The notes beneath the pieces are model-generated. The model was not told the DNA's origin and did not search any database. It worked only from the letters and a program-made list of their open reading frames with translations. DNA of 64,000 nt from Bacteroidales bacterium (GTDB taxonomy: Bacteria > Bacteroidota > Bacteroidia > Bacteroidales > Muribaculaceae): positions 32,948-96,947 of the forward strand of contig CAJTEX010000014.1 in assembly GCA_910575615.1 (NCBI GenBank), read 5' to 3'. A program made the translations under genes and the position numbers. Shown here piece after piece: positions 10,269 through 17,887 of the stretch (position 1 is the first letter of the stretch; every line of letters starts with the position of its first letter).

Positions 10269-11702
10269 ATGAAGCGTCTTAAAGATTCCGACATAATTCC
10301 GCTGATTGTCGCCGCCCCCAACATAAGGCAGGCGATTTTCGCCGTACTCCGTGGAACTGACCGCAAGGAATCGCCACAGGGGAGAGAAATACTCGCCCAT
10401 ATAGACGGTATAGAGGCATGGCTGGCCGGTGAAATATCGGCGGGAATCTTTCACTTAACCACATACGGAGAGGAAGAAATCAAGGAAGGCGGGAAGATAC
10501 GAAAGATTCAATTCCTTTACTCATATTACGAGAAAATCGGTGTTCATGCCATTATGAACATCGTCGAGGACCTGACTTTCAAAAGGCTGATAAGGACTAC
10601 CGCCGCCTCCCTGAAAAACCGAGGTGTCCATGACCTTCTCGGAATCATACGGCGCGACCTCGCCGCTGACCCCGATAATATGCTTTATGTCTACGAGGAC
10701 GATATTACCAAATTTTACGAAAGCATATTACAGGATATTATGATGGACGTGTTGCGTAGGTTTTTCAAGGGCCCGATAATCCTTACTCTGCTGGAGCGAT
10801 TTGTCAGATTCCTGCCACACGCCCTGAGTATCGGATTACGCTCATCGCAGCATTTCGGAAATCTGCTTTTGTCGGTAGCTCTCGACCATTTCCTGAAGTC
10901 AGAAAACCGGGTGAAGTATTATTACAGGTATTGCGACGACAAGAGGGTTATAGACTGTAACAAGCCGGATTTATGGCACGTTTCCCGGCTGATTGAACAG
11001 CGGGTGGAATCCGTGGGGCTGAAAGTCAAACCGAACAAACGGATTTATCCTATCTCTGAAGGTATCGACTTTCTCGGTTACAAGATTTACACCGACCATA
11101 CACGGATTCGCAAAAGGAACAAAGTCAAGGCGGCCCGAAGGCTGCACCGGCTGAAATCAAAGAGACGCAGGGCGGAAATAATCGCGTCTTTTTACTCGCT
11201 CTGTAAACACGCTGACGCGAAACATCTATTTTTCAAAATCACAGGAATAAAAATGGCTGATTACCAGAATTTGAAATCTCTGGCGGAACTGGGCATATCA
11301 ACTTCGCCCGGTGTTCGCCGGAACGGACAGAAAAATTTTGCTTGCCGGAGTGTGTCGCTTAACGCTCTGGTGGGCACCGCTCTCTGTATTCTTGACTTTC
11401 AGACCGACGTGTCGACAAAGTGGTCGCGCAAAGAGTTACGGGAAGCCCGCGAAGCCGGGGAAACAGACGCGGTGGAGAAATCGAAATATCTTGTATGCGC
11501 CCGCGTCATAGTTCCCAATCGCTCGCAGCTTGCCGCGTGCAACCTGACATTGAAGAAGGGCGACGTGGTGAAGTTCTTTACCGGCTATCCCGATATGTGC
11601 GATATTTGCGACGCTCTGAAAGAGAAGGGAATGCTCGGCGAGAACAAGGTGACTATGGCACGGAACGCGCAGGGCAATTTCACCGAATATCTTTTCACCT
11701 AA
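10269..11702 (+). CDS. DGR reverse transcriptase with long C-terminal extension
   Basis: This 477-residue reverse transcriptase makes mutagenic cDNA from the template RNA for retrohoming into the fibre gene. Visible motifs: the first catalytic Asp region DDITKFYESI (D145), the DGR-specific motif IGLRSSQ (188-194; group II intron enzymes have QGxxxSP here), the catalytic YCDD (221-224), and FLGY (268-271). A basic thumb-like segment follows (about 280-305). DGR enzymes are commonly about 300-400 residues; here residues about 345-477 form an extra domain of alternating beta-like and charged segments that I do not recognise. The start is the ATG 8 nt after a short AT-rich stretch. The gene follows the template repeat and precedes a 157-aa gene by 11 nt. 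Confidence 0.95.
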   Translation: MKRLKDSDIIPLIVAAPNIRQAIFAVLRGTDRKESPQGREILAHIDGIEAWLAGEISAGIFHLTTYGEEEIKEGGKIRKIQFLYSYYEKIGVHAIMNIVEDLTFKRLIRTTAASLKNRGVHDLLGIIRRDLAADPDNMLYVYEDDITKFYESILQDIMMDVLRRFFKGPIILTLLERFVRFLPHALSIGLRSSQHFGNLLLSVALDHFLKSENRVKYYYRYCDDKRVIDCNKPDLWHVSRLIEQRVESVGLKVKPNKRIYPISEGIDFLGYKIYTDHTRIRKRNKVKAARRLHRLKSKRRRAEIIASFYSLCKHADAKHLFFKITGIKMADYQNLKSLAELGISTSPGVRRNGQKNFACRSVSLNALVGTALCILDFQTDVSTKWSRKELREAREAGETDAVEKSKYLVCARVIVPNRSQLAACNLTLKKGDVVKFFTGYPDMCDICDALKEKGMLGENKVTMARNAQGNFTEYLFT

Positions 11703-11713
11703 AATCCAACAGT

Positions 11714-12187
11714 ATGAATTTTCAGAAAATAAGCTGCTCCGAACATCTGGAGCCGATAGAGTGTATAAACCCGCGCCGCGACCGCTGGGCCTTCCGCTGG
11801 AATCACCACAAGGAGGACGGCGGATGGTTCGCTTTCGAGGCAGTCGCAGACCACCGCCCATCCGTCGATGAAATCCGGGAGGTGATAGACGCGCAGATTG
11901 ACGCGGCCACACAGTCGGATATAATAGAGGGTTTCGAGTGGAACGGTAAGAAAATCCGCCTTACCGATACGGCGCAGCGAAATTTCCTTTTCGCGGTTTA
12001 CTCACTGAATCATACCGGGGAAATAGACCGCGCCCCCTTCGTCGGTCTGCTCGAAGCCGACACCGACGCGGCGGCAGCCGATGAACTCGGCGATATGGTG
12101 GCCGCAATGTGGAAGCACATCAAGGAACACCGAGAGCGGGGCAGACAGGCGAAGGAGGCGGTGGATTGCTCCGTTTACGTATTATAG
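11714..12187 (+). CDS. Small phage protein downstream of the DGR reverse transcriptase (157 aa)
   Basis: An acidic 157-residue protein beginning at the ATG 11 nt after the reverse transcriptase stop. The frame is open further upstream but that part overlaps the reverse transcriptase in another frame, so the upstream start is rejected. The middle (about 55-95), with the sequence EGFEWNGKKIRLTDTAQRNF, resembles phage tail proteins of the DUF4376 type, a tentative match. It is acidic and mixed alpha/beta, unlike the basic helical-bundle Avd accessory proteins, so I do not call it Avd. Its stop overlaps the integrase stop by 6 bp in convergent orientation. Possible roles are fibre assembly or a DGR accessory function. 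Confidence 0.7.
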   Translation: MNFQKISCSEHLEPIECINPRRDRWAFRWNHHKEDGGWFAFEAVADHRPSVDEIREVIDAQIDAATQSDIIEGFEWNGKKIRLTDTAQRNFLFAVYSLNHTGEIDRAPFVGLLEADTDAAAADELGDMVAAMWKHIKEHRERGRQAKEAVDCSVYVL

Positions 12188-13336
12188 CATATCATCGAAG
12201 GCAGAGACACCGGCGACCCGGCTATCTTTCATTATGTGGGCGTAAATCATCGTCGTGCTGATTTGCGTATGGCCCAACAGTTTTGAAAGTGTGCCGAGGT
12301 CTCCGTTGTTCTTTTTGTAATACAGTGTTGCAAACGTGTGCCGGGCTGATTTCGCGCTGACAGCCTTGTTAATGCCTATCCGTCGGCAGATTCGTTTTAT
12401 TATGCGGTTGAAGGCCTGGTCGGTAGGCAAGTGGCGGAACAGCGGCCCGCGCAGTCTTCCTTCCTTGTAGTATTCCACAAGTTTAGCCGCCGGAACTGAC
12501 AGCGGCATATTTACGCGGGTCCGGGTCTTTATGCGGGTGTAGTGTATTTCGCCGCCGTGAATCTGCTCTATTTGGAGACTTCGAGCGTCGGAGATATGCA
12601 TCGCAGTGAAGCACATGAAGAGAAAGAAGCGCAGCACGTCGGTTTCGCCTTCATCGAGTTTGTCGGAGCGGAACACACCGATTAGCGCATTTAATTCGTC
12701 CTCGGTAAGAAAAACAACAATCGGGTCGGCCTGTGGAATCCTGTACACCTCGAACGGATTGTTTTTTACCTTACCGGCTCTCATCGCGGCGTAGTAGTGC
12801 ATACGGATTACACACATATTTTTGCGGATTGTACCGGGGTTGTTGTTGTGTTTGTCGCGCAGATAGGCGGCATATACGCGCAGCCAGTCGGGTGTTATCT
12901 CGGCAATCTGGAGCCGTGGGTTATAGGATTCCAGTTTGCGCAGTGCGGCGGCATGGTGTCGCATTGTTTCGGGCTGGAGGGCGGTTTTCAATGCCTCCAA
13001 GTGCCGCCGGGCATACTCGATAAAGTTCATTGTCTCGCCGGGTCTACGATACAGGGCCAGAAAACTGTCTTTCGTCAGGGTCTCGCCTGTCAGACGCGCC
13101 CGCACAAGAATGTCGGATATTTTCGCTTTTGTGTTGGAAATGATAAGATTCCAGTCTTTAACTTGCTGACCGCGCCCACGGACGCGCTCGGCTGTCTCAT
13201 CCCATTCTGCGGAAGTTACCGCAATGTCAAGGGGGAGGCGGATTTTTATCCGCTCGATGTTCAGGACGGCATACAGGGCCGCCCGGCCGTCGGCGCGTTC
13301 GCTTTCGTTGCGCCGCCTGATTGTTACTTTCGCCAT
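12182..13336 (-). CDS. int: Phage tyrosine recombinase (integrase)
   Basis: A tyrosine site-specific recombinase of about 384 residues in the Bacteroidetes phage/conjugative-element style: N-terminal arm-binding region, SAM-like core-binding domain, C-terminal catalytic domain. Visible catalytic-box features are the beta-strand Lys (RIKTRTRV), the SARHTFATLYY box with the second Arg, the LLGHTQISTTMIYAH box with His and the nucleophilic Tyr. Two positions are atypical: the usual first Arg (GLRxSD in many relatives) reads AMHISD, and the usual HxxRH reads KSARH. The start is set at position 13336, where the sequence MAKVTIRRR begins, as in relatives; an upstream ATG would add 18 residues. It catalyses integration at the adjacent tRNA-Phe. 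Confidence 0.92.
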   Translation of the reverse strand: MAKVTIRRRNESERADGRAALYAVLNIERIKIRLPLDIAVTSAEWDETAERVRGRGQQVKDWNLIISNTKAKISDILVRARLTGETLTKDSFLALYRRPGETMNFIEYARRHLEALKTALQPETMRHHAAALRKLESYNPRLQIAEITPDWLRVYAAYLRDKHNNNPGTIRKNMCVIRMHYYAAMRAGKVKNNPFEVYRIPQADPIVVFLTEDELNALIGVFRSDKLDEGETDVLRFFLFMCFTAMHISDARSLQIEQIHGGEIHYTRIKTRTRVNMPLSVPAAKLVEYYKEGRLRGPLFRHLPTDQAFNRIIKRICRRIGINKAVSAKSARHTFATLYYKKNNGDLGTLSKLLGHTQISTTMIYAHIMKDSRVAGVSAFDDML

Positions 13337-13481
13337 TTTTCGGTGTGCCAACTTTTGAGCCGACATTTTTTGTAACACGCTGATTATCAAAAACCGCTGT
13401 GCCTACATTTGTGCCGACGGATTATTAAAAATTGACTACTGACGGGCGTAAGTAAAACGTTAGTAATCTGTTATTTACAAC

Positions 13482-13504
13482 AAAACCCCACCGAGTGGTG
13501 GGGT
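13482..13504 (-). terminator. Intrinsic terminator of tRNA-Phe
   Basis: A perfect 7-bp inverted repeat (CCCCACC at 13486-13492, GGTGGGG at 13497-13503) with a 4-nt loop is followed on the minus strand by a T-rich run. It lies just past the tRNA-Phe 3' end. Confidence 0.85.
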
Positions 13505-13508
13505 TGTC

Positions 13509-13540
13509 TGGTGGTGCCACCAGGAATCGAACCGGGGACA
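13509..13540. other. Probable prophage attachment site (attR side) in the tRNA-Phe 3' end
   Basis: Phage integrases of this type usually recombine within the 3' part of a tRNA gene, leaving an intact tRNA at one end and a direct repeat of its 3' end at the other. The integrase reads out of the prophage toward this tRNA, 172 bp away. The matching direct repeat would lie left of the window, so the core cannot be defined here. The extent is inference. Confidence 0.4.
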
Positions 13541-13584
13541 CAAGGATTTTCAGTCCTTTGCTCTACCAACTGAGCTATGGCACC
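13509..13584 (-). tRNA. tRNA-Phe (GAA)
   Basis: A complete cloverleaf on the minus strand: a 7-bp acceptor stem (GGTGCCA/TGGCACC), a T-arm with GGTTCGATTCC, and an anticodon loop CTGAAAA giving GAA. The discriminator base is A and the CCA end is encoded (13509-13511). Its 3' end faces the prophage integrase, consistent with use as the attachment gene. Confidence 0.97.
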
Positions 13585-13637
13585 GTGAAATGGAGCAGGG
13601 AGCGCTTATTTGAGAGGCTTTCTCCGTTTCAGCGATG

Positions 13638-13669
13638 CAAAGGTAGGGAGTTTTTTTGAATTGGCCAAA
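13638..13669 (-). promoter_or_regulatory. Promoter of tRNA-Phe
   Basis: On the minus strand a TTTG box (13666-13669) is followed after 20 bp by TACCTTTG (13638-13645), matching the Bacteroidetes -33/-7 consensus TTTG-N19-21-TAnnTTTG. It would start transcription about 45 nt before the tRNA. Confidence 0.8.
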
Positions 13670-14045
13670 TGTTTTTGTGATTTTTTTGCGAGATTTTTTT
13701 CACAGATGCTCAAAAAGATACTCAAAACATACGTTCCGACGCTGAAAGGCATACGTTTGTGTGCTAAAAATCCTGCTAAAATCCTGTTAAAATCCTGTCC
13801 AAAATCATGCTCAGAAACGCTGGTCTGCAAAAGATGCTTTTGTGATGGAGGTCCTCATTTGACCATACGGCCGTAATCGGGGTGGCCTGCCGCTACGATG
13901 CCCGAAATTTTGCCGTGGCCAAATCCAGGGGGGGTGGTCCATGTAGAAGGAGGCGTTAAGGAATTAGGATGGCGGCCGGCAATGTTTCCGTAATCGGGGT
14001 ATATGCAGGCGTAATTCGGGTTATCCCTCCCAGCTCTTTTAATGC

Positions 14046-14053
14046 TAATTTTG
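14046..14053 (+). promoter_or_regulatory. -7 box of the alpha/beta hydrolase gene
   Basis: TAATTTTG matches TAnnTTTG exactly and lies 33 bp before the chosen ATG. A TTTG upstream box at the right distance is not clear. Confidence 0.5.
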
Positions 14054-14086
14054 CGTCGTAAAACGACTTTAACCCGATATATTTTT

Positions 14087-15154
14087 ATGAACAGGCCACT
14101 CTCGATCCTGATAATCGCTTCTGCGTCACTTGTGGCAGTCAATGCCCAGAACAACAACATCACCGATATGGAAAATCTCGTACTTACCTCAGAATGGGAC
14201 AAGACCTTCTCCAAGAGCGACAATGTTAATCACCGGAAAGTGACATTCACCAACCGTTACGGAATCACTCTCGCCGCCGACATGTACAGCCCCAAGAACG
14301 CGCCGGCACAGTTGCCGGCTATAGCCGTCTGTGGCCCTTTCGGTGCGGTGAAGGAACAGTGTTCAGGCATTTATGCCCAGGAGATGGCCGAGCGCGGTTT
14401 TGTGACTCTCGCTTTCGACCCCTCTTTCACGGGTGAAAGCGGCGGCATGCCCCGCTACACCACTTCCCCTGACATCAACACGGAAGACTTCTGTGCGGCC
14501 GTCGATTTCCTCGTCACGAATCCGGCTGTCAACCCCGAGGCTGTCGGCGTGCTGGGCATCTGCGGCTGGGGCGGCCTCGCCATAAACGCCGCTGCCGCCG
14601 ATCCCCGCATCAAGGCAACTGTGGCTTCTACGATGTATGACATGAGCCGTGTGAGTGCCAACGGGTATTTTGACAGTGCCGACACTCCCGAAGACCGCGA
14701 CAGCCTCCGCGCCGTGCTTGCCTCGCAGCGCACAGAAGATTTCCGCAACGCCTCGCCCCAGCTTGGCGGCGGGGTGCCCGATGAGCTTCCCGAAGACGCA
14801 CCCCGCTTCCTGCGCGACTATCATGACTATTACAAGACTCCGAGAGGCTACCACCCCCGGTCGCTCAACTTAAACGGAGGCCGCACTGCCACATCTCCCA
14901 TCCCCTGGATTAATTTCCCCCTGATGAGCCGGGCCGGGGAAATCGAGAATGCCGTGATGATAATCCATGGCGAGAAAGCCCATTCTTTCTATTTCGGCAG
15001 CGACGCCTACAAACAACTGACCGTCATCCCCGGCCACGAAAACAACAAACTTTTCATGGTCATACCCGGCGCGAGCCATACCGACCTTTACGACCAGAAA
15101 GATGTGATTCCCTTCGATGCCCTCGAACGTTTCTTCAACGAATATCTGAAATAG
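14087..15154 (+). CDS. Exported alpha/beta hydrolase (YcjY-like family)
   Basis: A 355-residue protein with a cleavable signal peptide (residues 1-20, ending VNAQ) and an alpha/beta-hydrolase fold. The oxyanion-loop side reads CGPFGAVKEQ; the nucleophile elbow reads GICGWGG; the distal region has MIIHGEKAHS and the His box PGASHTDLYD. In many alpha/beta hydrolases the elbow is GxSxGG; here a Trp sits where Ser is expected, so either the Cys two residues earlier is used or the protein is not a classical serine hydrolase. I recall this elbow being common in Bacteroidales relatives but cannot verify it. The start is the ATG at 14087, giving a clean signal peptide. Substrate unknown. Confidence 0.85.
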   Translation: MNRPLSILIIASASLVAVNAQNNNITDMENLVLTSEWDKTFSKSDNVNHRKVTFTNRYGITLAADMYSPKNAPAQLPAIAVCGPFGAVKEQCSGIYAQEMAERGFVTLAFDPSFTGESGGMPRYTTSPDINTEDFCAAVDFLVTNPAVNPEAVGVLGICGWGGLAINAAAADPRIKATVASTMYDMSRVSANGYFDSADTPEDRDSLRAVLASQRTEDFRNASPQLGGGVPDELPEDAPRFLRDYHDYYKTPRGYHPRSLNLNGGRTATSPIPWINFPLMSRAGEIENAVMIIHGEKAHSFYFGSDAYKQLTVIPGHENNKLFMVIPGASHTDLYDQKDVIPFDALERFFNEYLK

Positions 15155-15196
15155 CACCTGTCTTCCCCGCCTCCACTAAGGCCATGACGAGACGCG

Positions 15197-15241
15197 GCAG
15201 CGCCGGGCGAAACGTCATCTGATGTTTCCGCCCGGCGCTGC
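15197..15241. terminator. Bidirectional hairpin between convergent genes
   Basis: A perfect 13-bp GC-rich inverted repeat (15197-15209 and 15229-15241), extended inward by about 4 bp, lies between the convergent hydrolase and flavin-reductase genes. It lacks a long T run on either side, so it may act mainly as a transcript end stabiliser. Confidence 0.65.
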
Positions 15242-15269
15242 TGACAGTCAAGACTTCTGCCTTGACGCT

Positions 15270-15833
15270 TTATTTCAACTCCTTGCCGTCAGAGAAAGCA
15301 TTCCCGACCCTCTCGCCCAGGGCAACATACCCATTGTGAACCGGGTCAAAGGTTATGAGCCGCATCTTCTCCACATCAGGCTTGCCATCCTCAGCCAGAA
15401 ACCTCTCGTCACAGACAATGTTCACGATTTCGGCTATGATGTAATATCCCGACTCCGATTCATAAAGCTTCTCCTTGATCCGGCACTCCATCGTCATCGG
15501 GAAACAGTCAAACACCGGAGCCTCGACATTTTCACCCTTCGTCGCCCTCCAGCCGGTGTTCGCGATTTTATCGGGGTGGGTCTTGGCGCTCACTATACCT
15601 ACATAGTCAGAGGCCACAAGCGTGTCAACCGTGGCGAAACCGACCGTGAAATCCTTGCAACGGTTGAGGTTCTCCGTTGTGGCATGCGCCCCCATCGAAA
15701 TCATGATCTCATTCACGTCCCACTGGCCGCCCCAGGCAGCGTTCATCGCGTTAGGACTCCCATCGGCATTGTATGTGCCGATAATCAACACAGGCTGAGG
15801 AAGCATCCACGCCTTGGGTTTGAAATTCTTCAT
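15270..15833 (-). CDS. Flavin reductase-like FMN-binding split-barrel protein
   Basis: A 187-residue cytoplasmic protein of the flavin reductase/DIM6-NTAB family. The opening MKNFKPKAWMLPQPVLIIGT leads into the FMN-binding split barrel with NAMNAAWGG and the segment SMGAHATTENLNRCKDF, typical of this family, which binds FMN and in some members reduces it with NAD(P)H. The start is set at MKNF; the upstream open frame lacks family features. The gene is convergent with the hydrolase. The physiological substrate cannot be read from the sequence. Confidence 0.85.
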   Translation of the reverse strand: MKNFKPKAWMLPQPVLIIGTYNADGSPNAMNAAWGGQWDVNEIMISMGAHATTENLNRCKDFTVGFATVDTLVASDYVGIVSAKTHPDKIANTGWRATKGENVEAPVFDCFPMTMECRIKEKLYESESGYYIIAEIVNIVCDERFLAEDGKPDVEKMRLITFDPVHNGYVALGERVGNAFSDGKELK

Positions 15834-16179
15834 ATCACAGATATTTTTAGGTGAAAATATGCAACTGTAAACATCAGCATGCCCCCTGAGGTTCATTGCC
15901 CCAGGCAACTAAAGGGGCTCTGGTCAAAGTTAGCCAAATTCCCCGGACTGTGCAACCCCCAGGCTATCCTCCACGAGGTCTGCCGGCGGGTTGCCGTTCT
16001 CATTGATATTTCGTAATTTTGATGCGCGGCAGGTATGTGGTGTCTTATTCAGATATGGGCTGGCCAGGCAAGACCCGTGTCAAAATCATAAACGGCAACA
16101 AAATAGACGCATACGAGCGTGTGATGCCCTGACGATATGATTGGGCCATGTCGCCGGCCGATGACTACGGTATGCCGGC
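15834..16179. other. Gene-free stretch between two minus-strand genes
   Basis: 346 bp with no frame of recognisable coding quality and no clear RNA gene. The part nearest 15834 should contain the flavin-reductase promoter, but no exact TAnnTTTG box was found close to the start. Confidence 0.5.
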
Positions 16180-17076
16180 TCAGTTGAGCTGGAGCCGGTA
16201 TTCCCTCGGAGTGCTGCCGGTCTGGTTCTTGAAAAACCTGATGAAATGCTGCGGGTGCTGGAAACCAAGCTGCTCGGCAATCTGCTTGGTGCTTAGGCCC
16301 GGATTCAGCAACGCGTTCTTGGCGTGATTTGTCATCTTGAGCTGGATATACTCCTGGGCCGTCTTGCCCGTCTCCTGCTTCACCAGGTCGCCGAAATAGT
16401 TTGGCGAAAGACATATCTTGTCGGCGAAATACCTCACTGTCGGCCGGCCGTCTGTCATCCCGCGCCCGCTGTCGAGATATTCGTCGACCAGCTGCTCAAA
16501 CTTGCCGATGACATTGTGGTTAAGCTCCTCGCGGGTCACAAACTGACGCTCGTAGAAGCGCATGCAGTAATTCAGCATCACCTCGATGTTGGATACAATC
16601 AGCGATTTCGAGAACTTGTCAATAGGATGTTGCAGCTCACGGGCTATTTTAGCCATATAATCCTGCAATATCAGTCGCTCCTCAGTCGAGAGATGCAGAG
16701 CCTCGTTTGAGGCGTAGGAGAAAAACGAGTACTGCTTGATTTTCTGCCCTAATGGAGTACGGAGCAGAAAGTCAGGGTGAAACAGCAGTCCCACCGCCTC
16801 CGGCACCGGGCCATCCTCAATCCGGTGTATTTCCACAGTCTGGCCCGGCGCGAAACTCACCACCGTCTCGTCGTCGAAGTCATAGGTCGTCTTGCCGTAG
16901 TTTATCTTGCAACCCGTGGTCTTTTTCAGGAAAAGCGAATAAAAACCGAAGTGCATGCAATGGTTGGGCTGCGACACAGTCTTGTCAAACCTGACTATGC
17001 CGACAAGCGGATGCCGCGTCTCAAAACCGAAATACCGGTTGTATTTCTCAATGGTGTCTGCCTCGTAGATTTCCAT
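16180..17076 (-). CDS. AraC-family transcriptional regulator
   Basis: A 298-residue regulator with an N-terminal cupin-like sensing domain (about 1-170) and a C-terminal double helix-turn-helix (about 200-298). The second HTH ends with the family signature AEQLGFQHPQHFIRFFKNQTG followed by TPREYR. The start MEIYEAD is chosen because a full promoter lies just upstream and the longer frame would run across it. It probably responds to a small molecule and controls genes nearby or its own; the flavin-reductase protein downstream on the same strand is one candidate. No ligand is inferable. Confidence 0.9.
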   Translation of the reverse strand: MEIYEADTIEKYNRYFGFETRHPLVGIVRFDKTVSQPNHCMHFGFYSLFLKKTTGCKINYGKTTYDFDDETVVSFAPGQTVEIHRIEDGPVPEAVGLLFHPDFLLRTPLGQKIKQYSFFSYASNEALHLSTEERLILQDYMAKIARELQHPIDKFSKSLIVSNIEVMLNYCMRFYERQFVTREELNHNVIGKFEQLVDEYLDSGRGMTDGRPTVRYFADKICLSPNYFGDLVKQETGKTAQEYIQLKMTNHAKNALLNPGLSTKQIAEQLGFQHPQHFIRFFKNQTGSTPREYRLQLN

Positions 17077-17092
17077 ATCCGGGATTTTTCTG

Positions 17093-17123
17093 CAAATATA
17101 ATGACAATGGTCCATCCGGCAAA
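17093..17123 (-). promoter_or_regulatory. Promoter of the AraC-family regulator
   Basis: On the minus strand TTTG (17120-17123) and TATATTTG (17093-17100) are separated by 19 bp, a complete Bacteroidetes promoter. Transcription should start about 10 nt before the ATG at 17076, giving a very short leader and supporting the chosen start. Confidence 0.85.
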
Positions 17124-17200
17124 GCCCGTGGCCGAAAGTCAGGTAATCAGGGTGCATCCATCCGTAACAATGGTTGCTCCCTCCAGGCCTGGCCGCCGGG

Positions 17201-17887
17201 TCACATCCTGGCCGCCAGCTTGTAGCCGACCCCGCGCACATTCAGCAGCTCAAGCGAGGCTGACCTCGACAGGTATTTGCGCAGCTTGTAGATGAATCCG
17301 TGCAGGCGGTTGAGATTGTTGTAGTCATCATTCTGCCAGATGCGGTACATAAGCGTCTTCGCCTCCACCACCTCATTGGGGTGGCGAAACAGTTCGTCGA
17401 TTATTACCGCCTCTGTGTGGGAAAGCTCCACAGGATCCCCTCCGACCAGCAGACGCTGCGACGCGAAATCAAGCCTGCAATCCCCCACAGTCAGGTCAGT
17501 GTCTTCGGCGCAACCCGGGCGGTTGCGTTTCAGCAGCGCCCTTATGCGCACCACCAGCTCGAGTATCTGGAACGGCTTGCGGATATAATCATTGGCTCCC
17601 AGCTCAAACCCCTTGACCACATCGTCAAGGGCCGTGCGGGCCGTCAGGAAAAGCACCGGCACAGCCGGAGAGGTAAGGCGTATGAGCCTCACCATCTCGA
17701 ATCCGTCCATCCGCGGCATCATCACATCGGCTACCACGATGTCTGCCCCGGATTCCCTGAAACGCTCAAGGCCGGCCTCGCCGTTGGATGCGCACACCAC
17801 ATCGAATCCCTCACGCTTCAACGCGTCCTCGACGATAAACGACAGCGTCGCGTCATCCTCCACCAGCAATATCTTCTCCTTGCTCAT
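17201..17887 (-). CDS. rprY: OmpR-family response regulator (RprY-like)
   Basis: A 228-residue response regulator. The receiver domain (1-115) has the acidic pair D11/D12 in LLVEDD, phospho-acceptor D54 in VVADVMMPRMDG and K104 in the RKPF motif. The winged-helix DNA-binding domain (about 130-228) ends with LLNVRGVGYKL, the OmpR/PhoB signature. Its start overlaps the stop of the histidine kinase gene by 4 nt, so the two are translationally coupled. The layout and sequence resemble RprY of Bacteroides fragilis; the symbol is by resemblance. Confidence 0.93.
   Translation of the reverse strand: MSKEKILLVEDDATLSFIVEDALKREGFDVVCASNGEAGLERFRESGADIVVADVMMPRMDGFEMVRLIRLTSPAVPVLFLTARTALDDVVKGFELGANDYIRKPFQILELVVRIRALLKRNRPGCAEDTDLTVGDCRLDFASQRLLVGGDPVELSHTEAVIIDELFRHPNEVVEAKTLMYRIWQNDDYNNLNRLHGFIYKLRKYLSRSASLELLNVRGVGYKLAARM

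Larger units (their letters stand above)
1..13515. mobile_element. Right-hand part of an integrated prophage carrying a DGR
   Basis: A run of phage tail genes on the plus strand (3-9842) is followed by a diversity-generating retroelement (9659-11702), one small gene and a minus-strand tyrosine integrase ending the module at 13336. The integrase lies next to the 3' end of a tRNA-Phe gene, the usual layout for a phage integrated at a tRNA. The left boundary is outside the window, as are the capsid, packaging and lysis genes. Codon choice in the tail genes looks less GC-rich than in the host genes that begin at 14087. That this is a prophage is strongly supported; whether it is intact or inducible cannot be seen here. 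Confidence 0.9.
13585..14086. other. Gene-free stretch between tRNA-Phe and the alpha/beta hydrolase
   Basis: The first 100 bp hold the tRNA-Phe promoter. The middle is AT-rich with T runs. The last 200 bp are GC-rich and contain the short motif CCGTAATCGGGGT twice, near 13869 and 13989. Short frames on both strands here have no recognisable protein content. Confidence 0.6.

Noticed and set aside
11420..11713. Upstream extension of the 157-aa phage gene
   Set aside because: This part overlaps the reverse transcriptase in another frame and carries no protein features; the ATG at 11714 is used.
11714..12187. Avd accessory protein of the DGR
   Set aside because: The protein is acidic and mixed alpha/beta; Avd proteins are basic four-helix bundles.
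13606..13830. Small frames next to tRNA-Phe
   Set aside because: They overlap the tRNA promoter and have no recognisable content.
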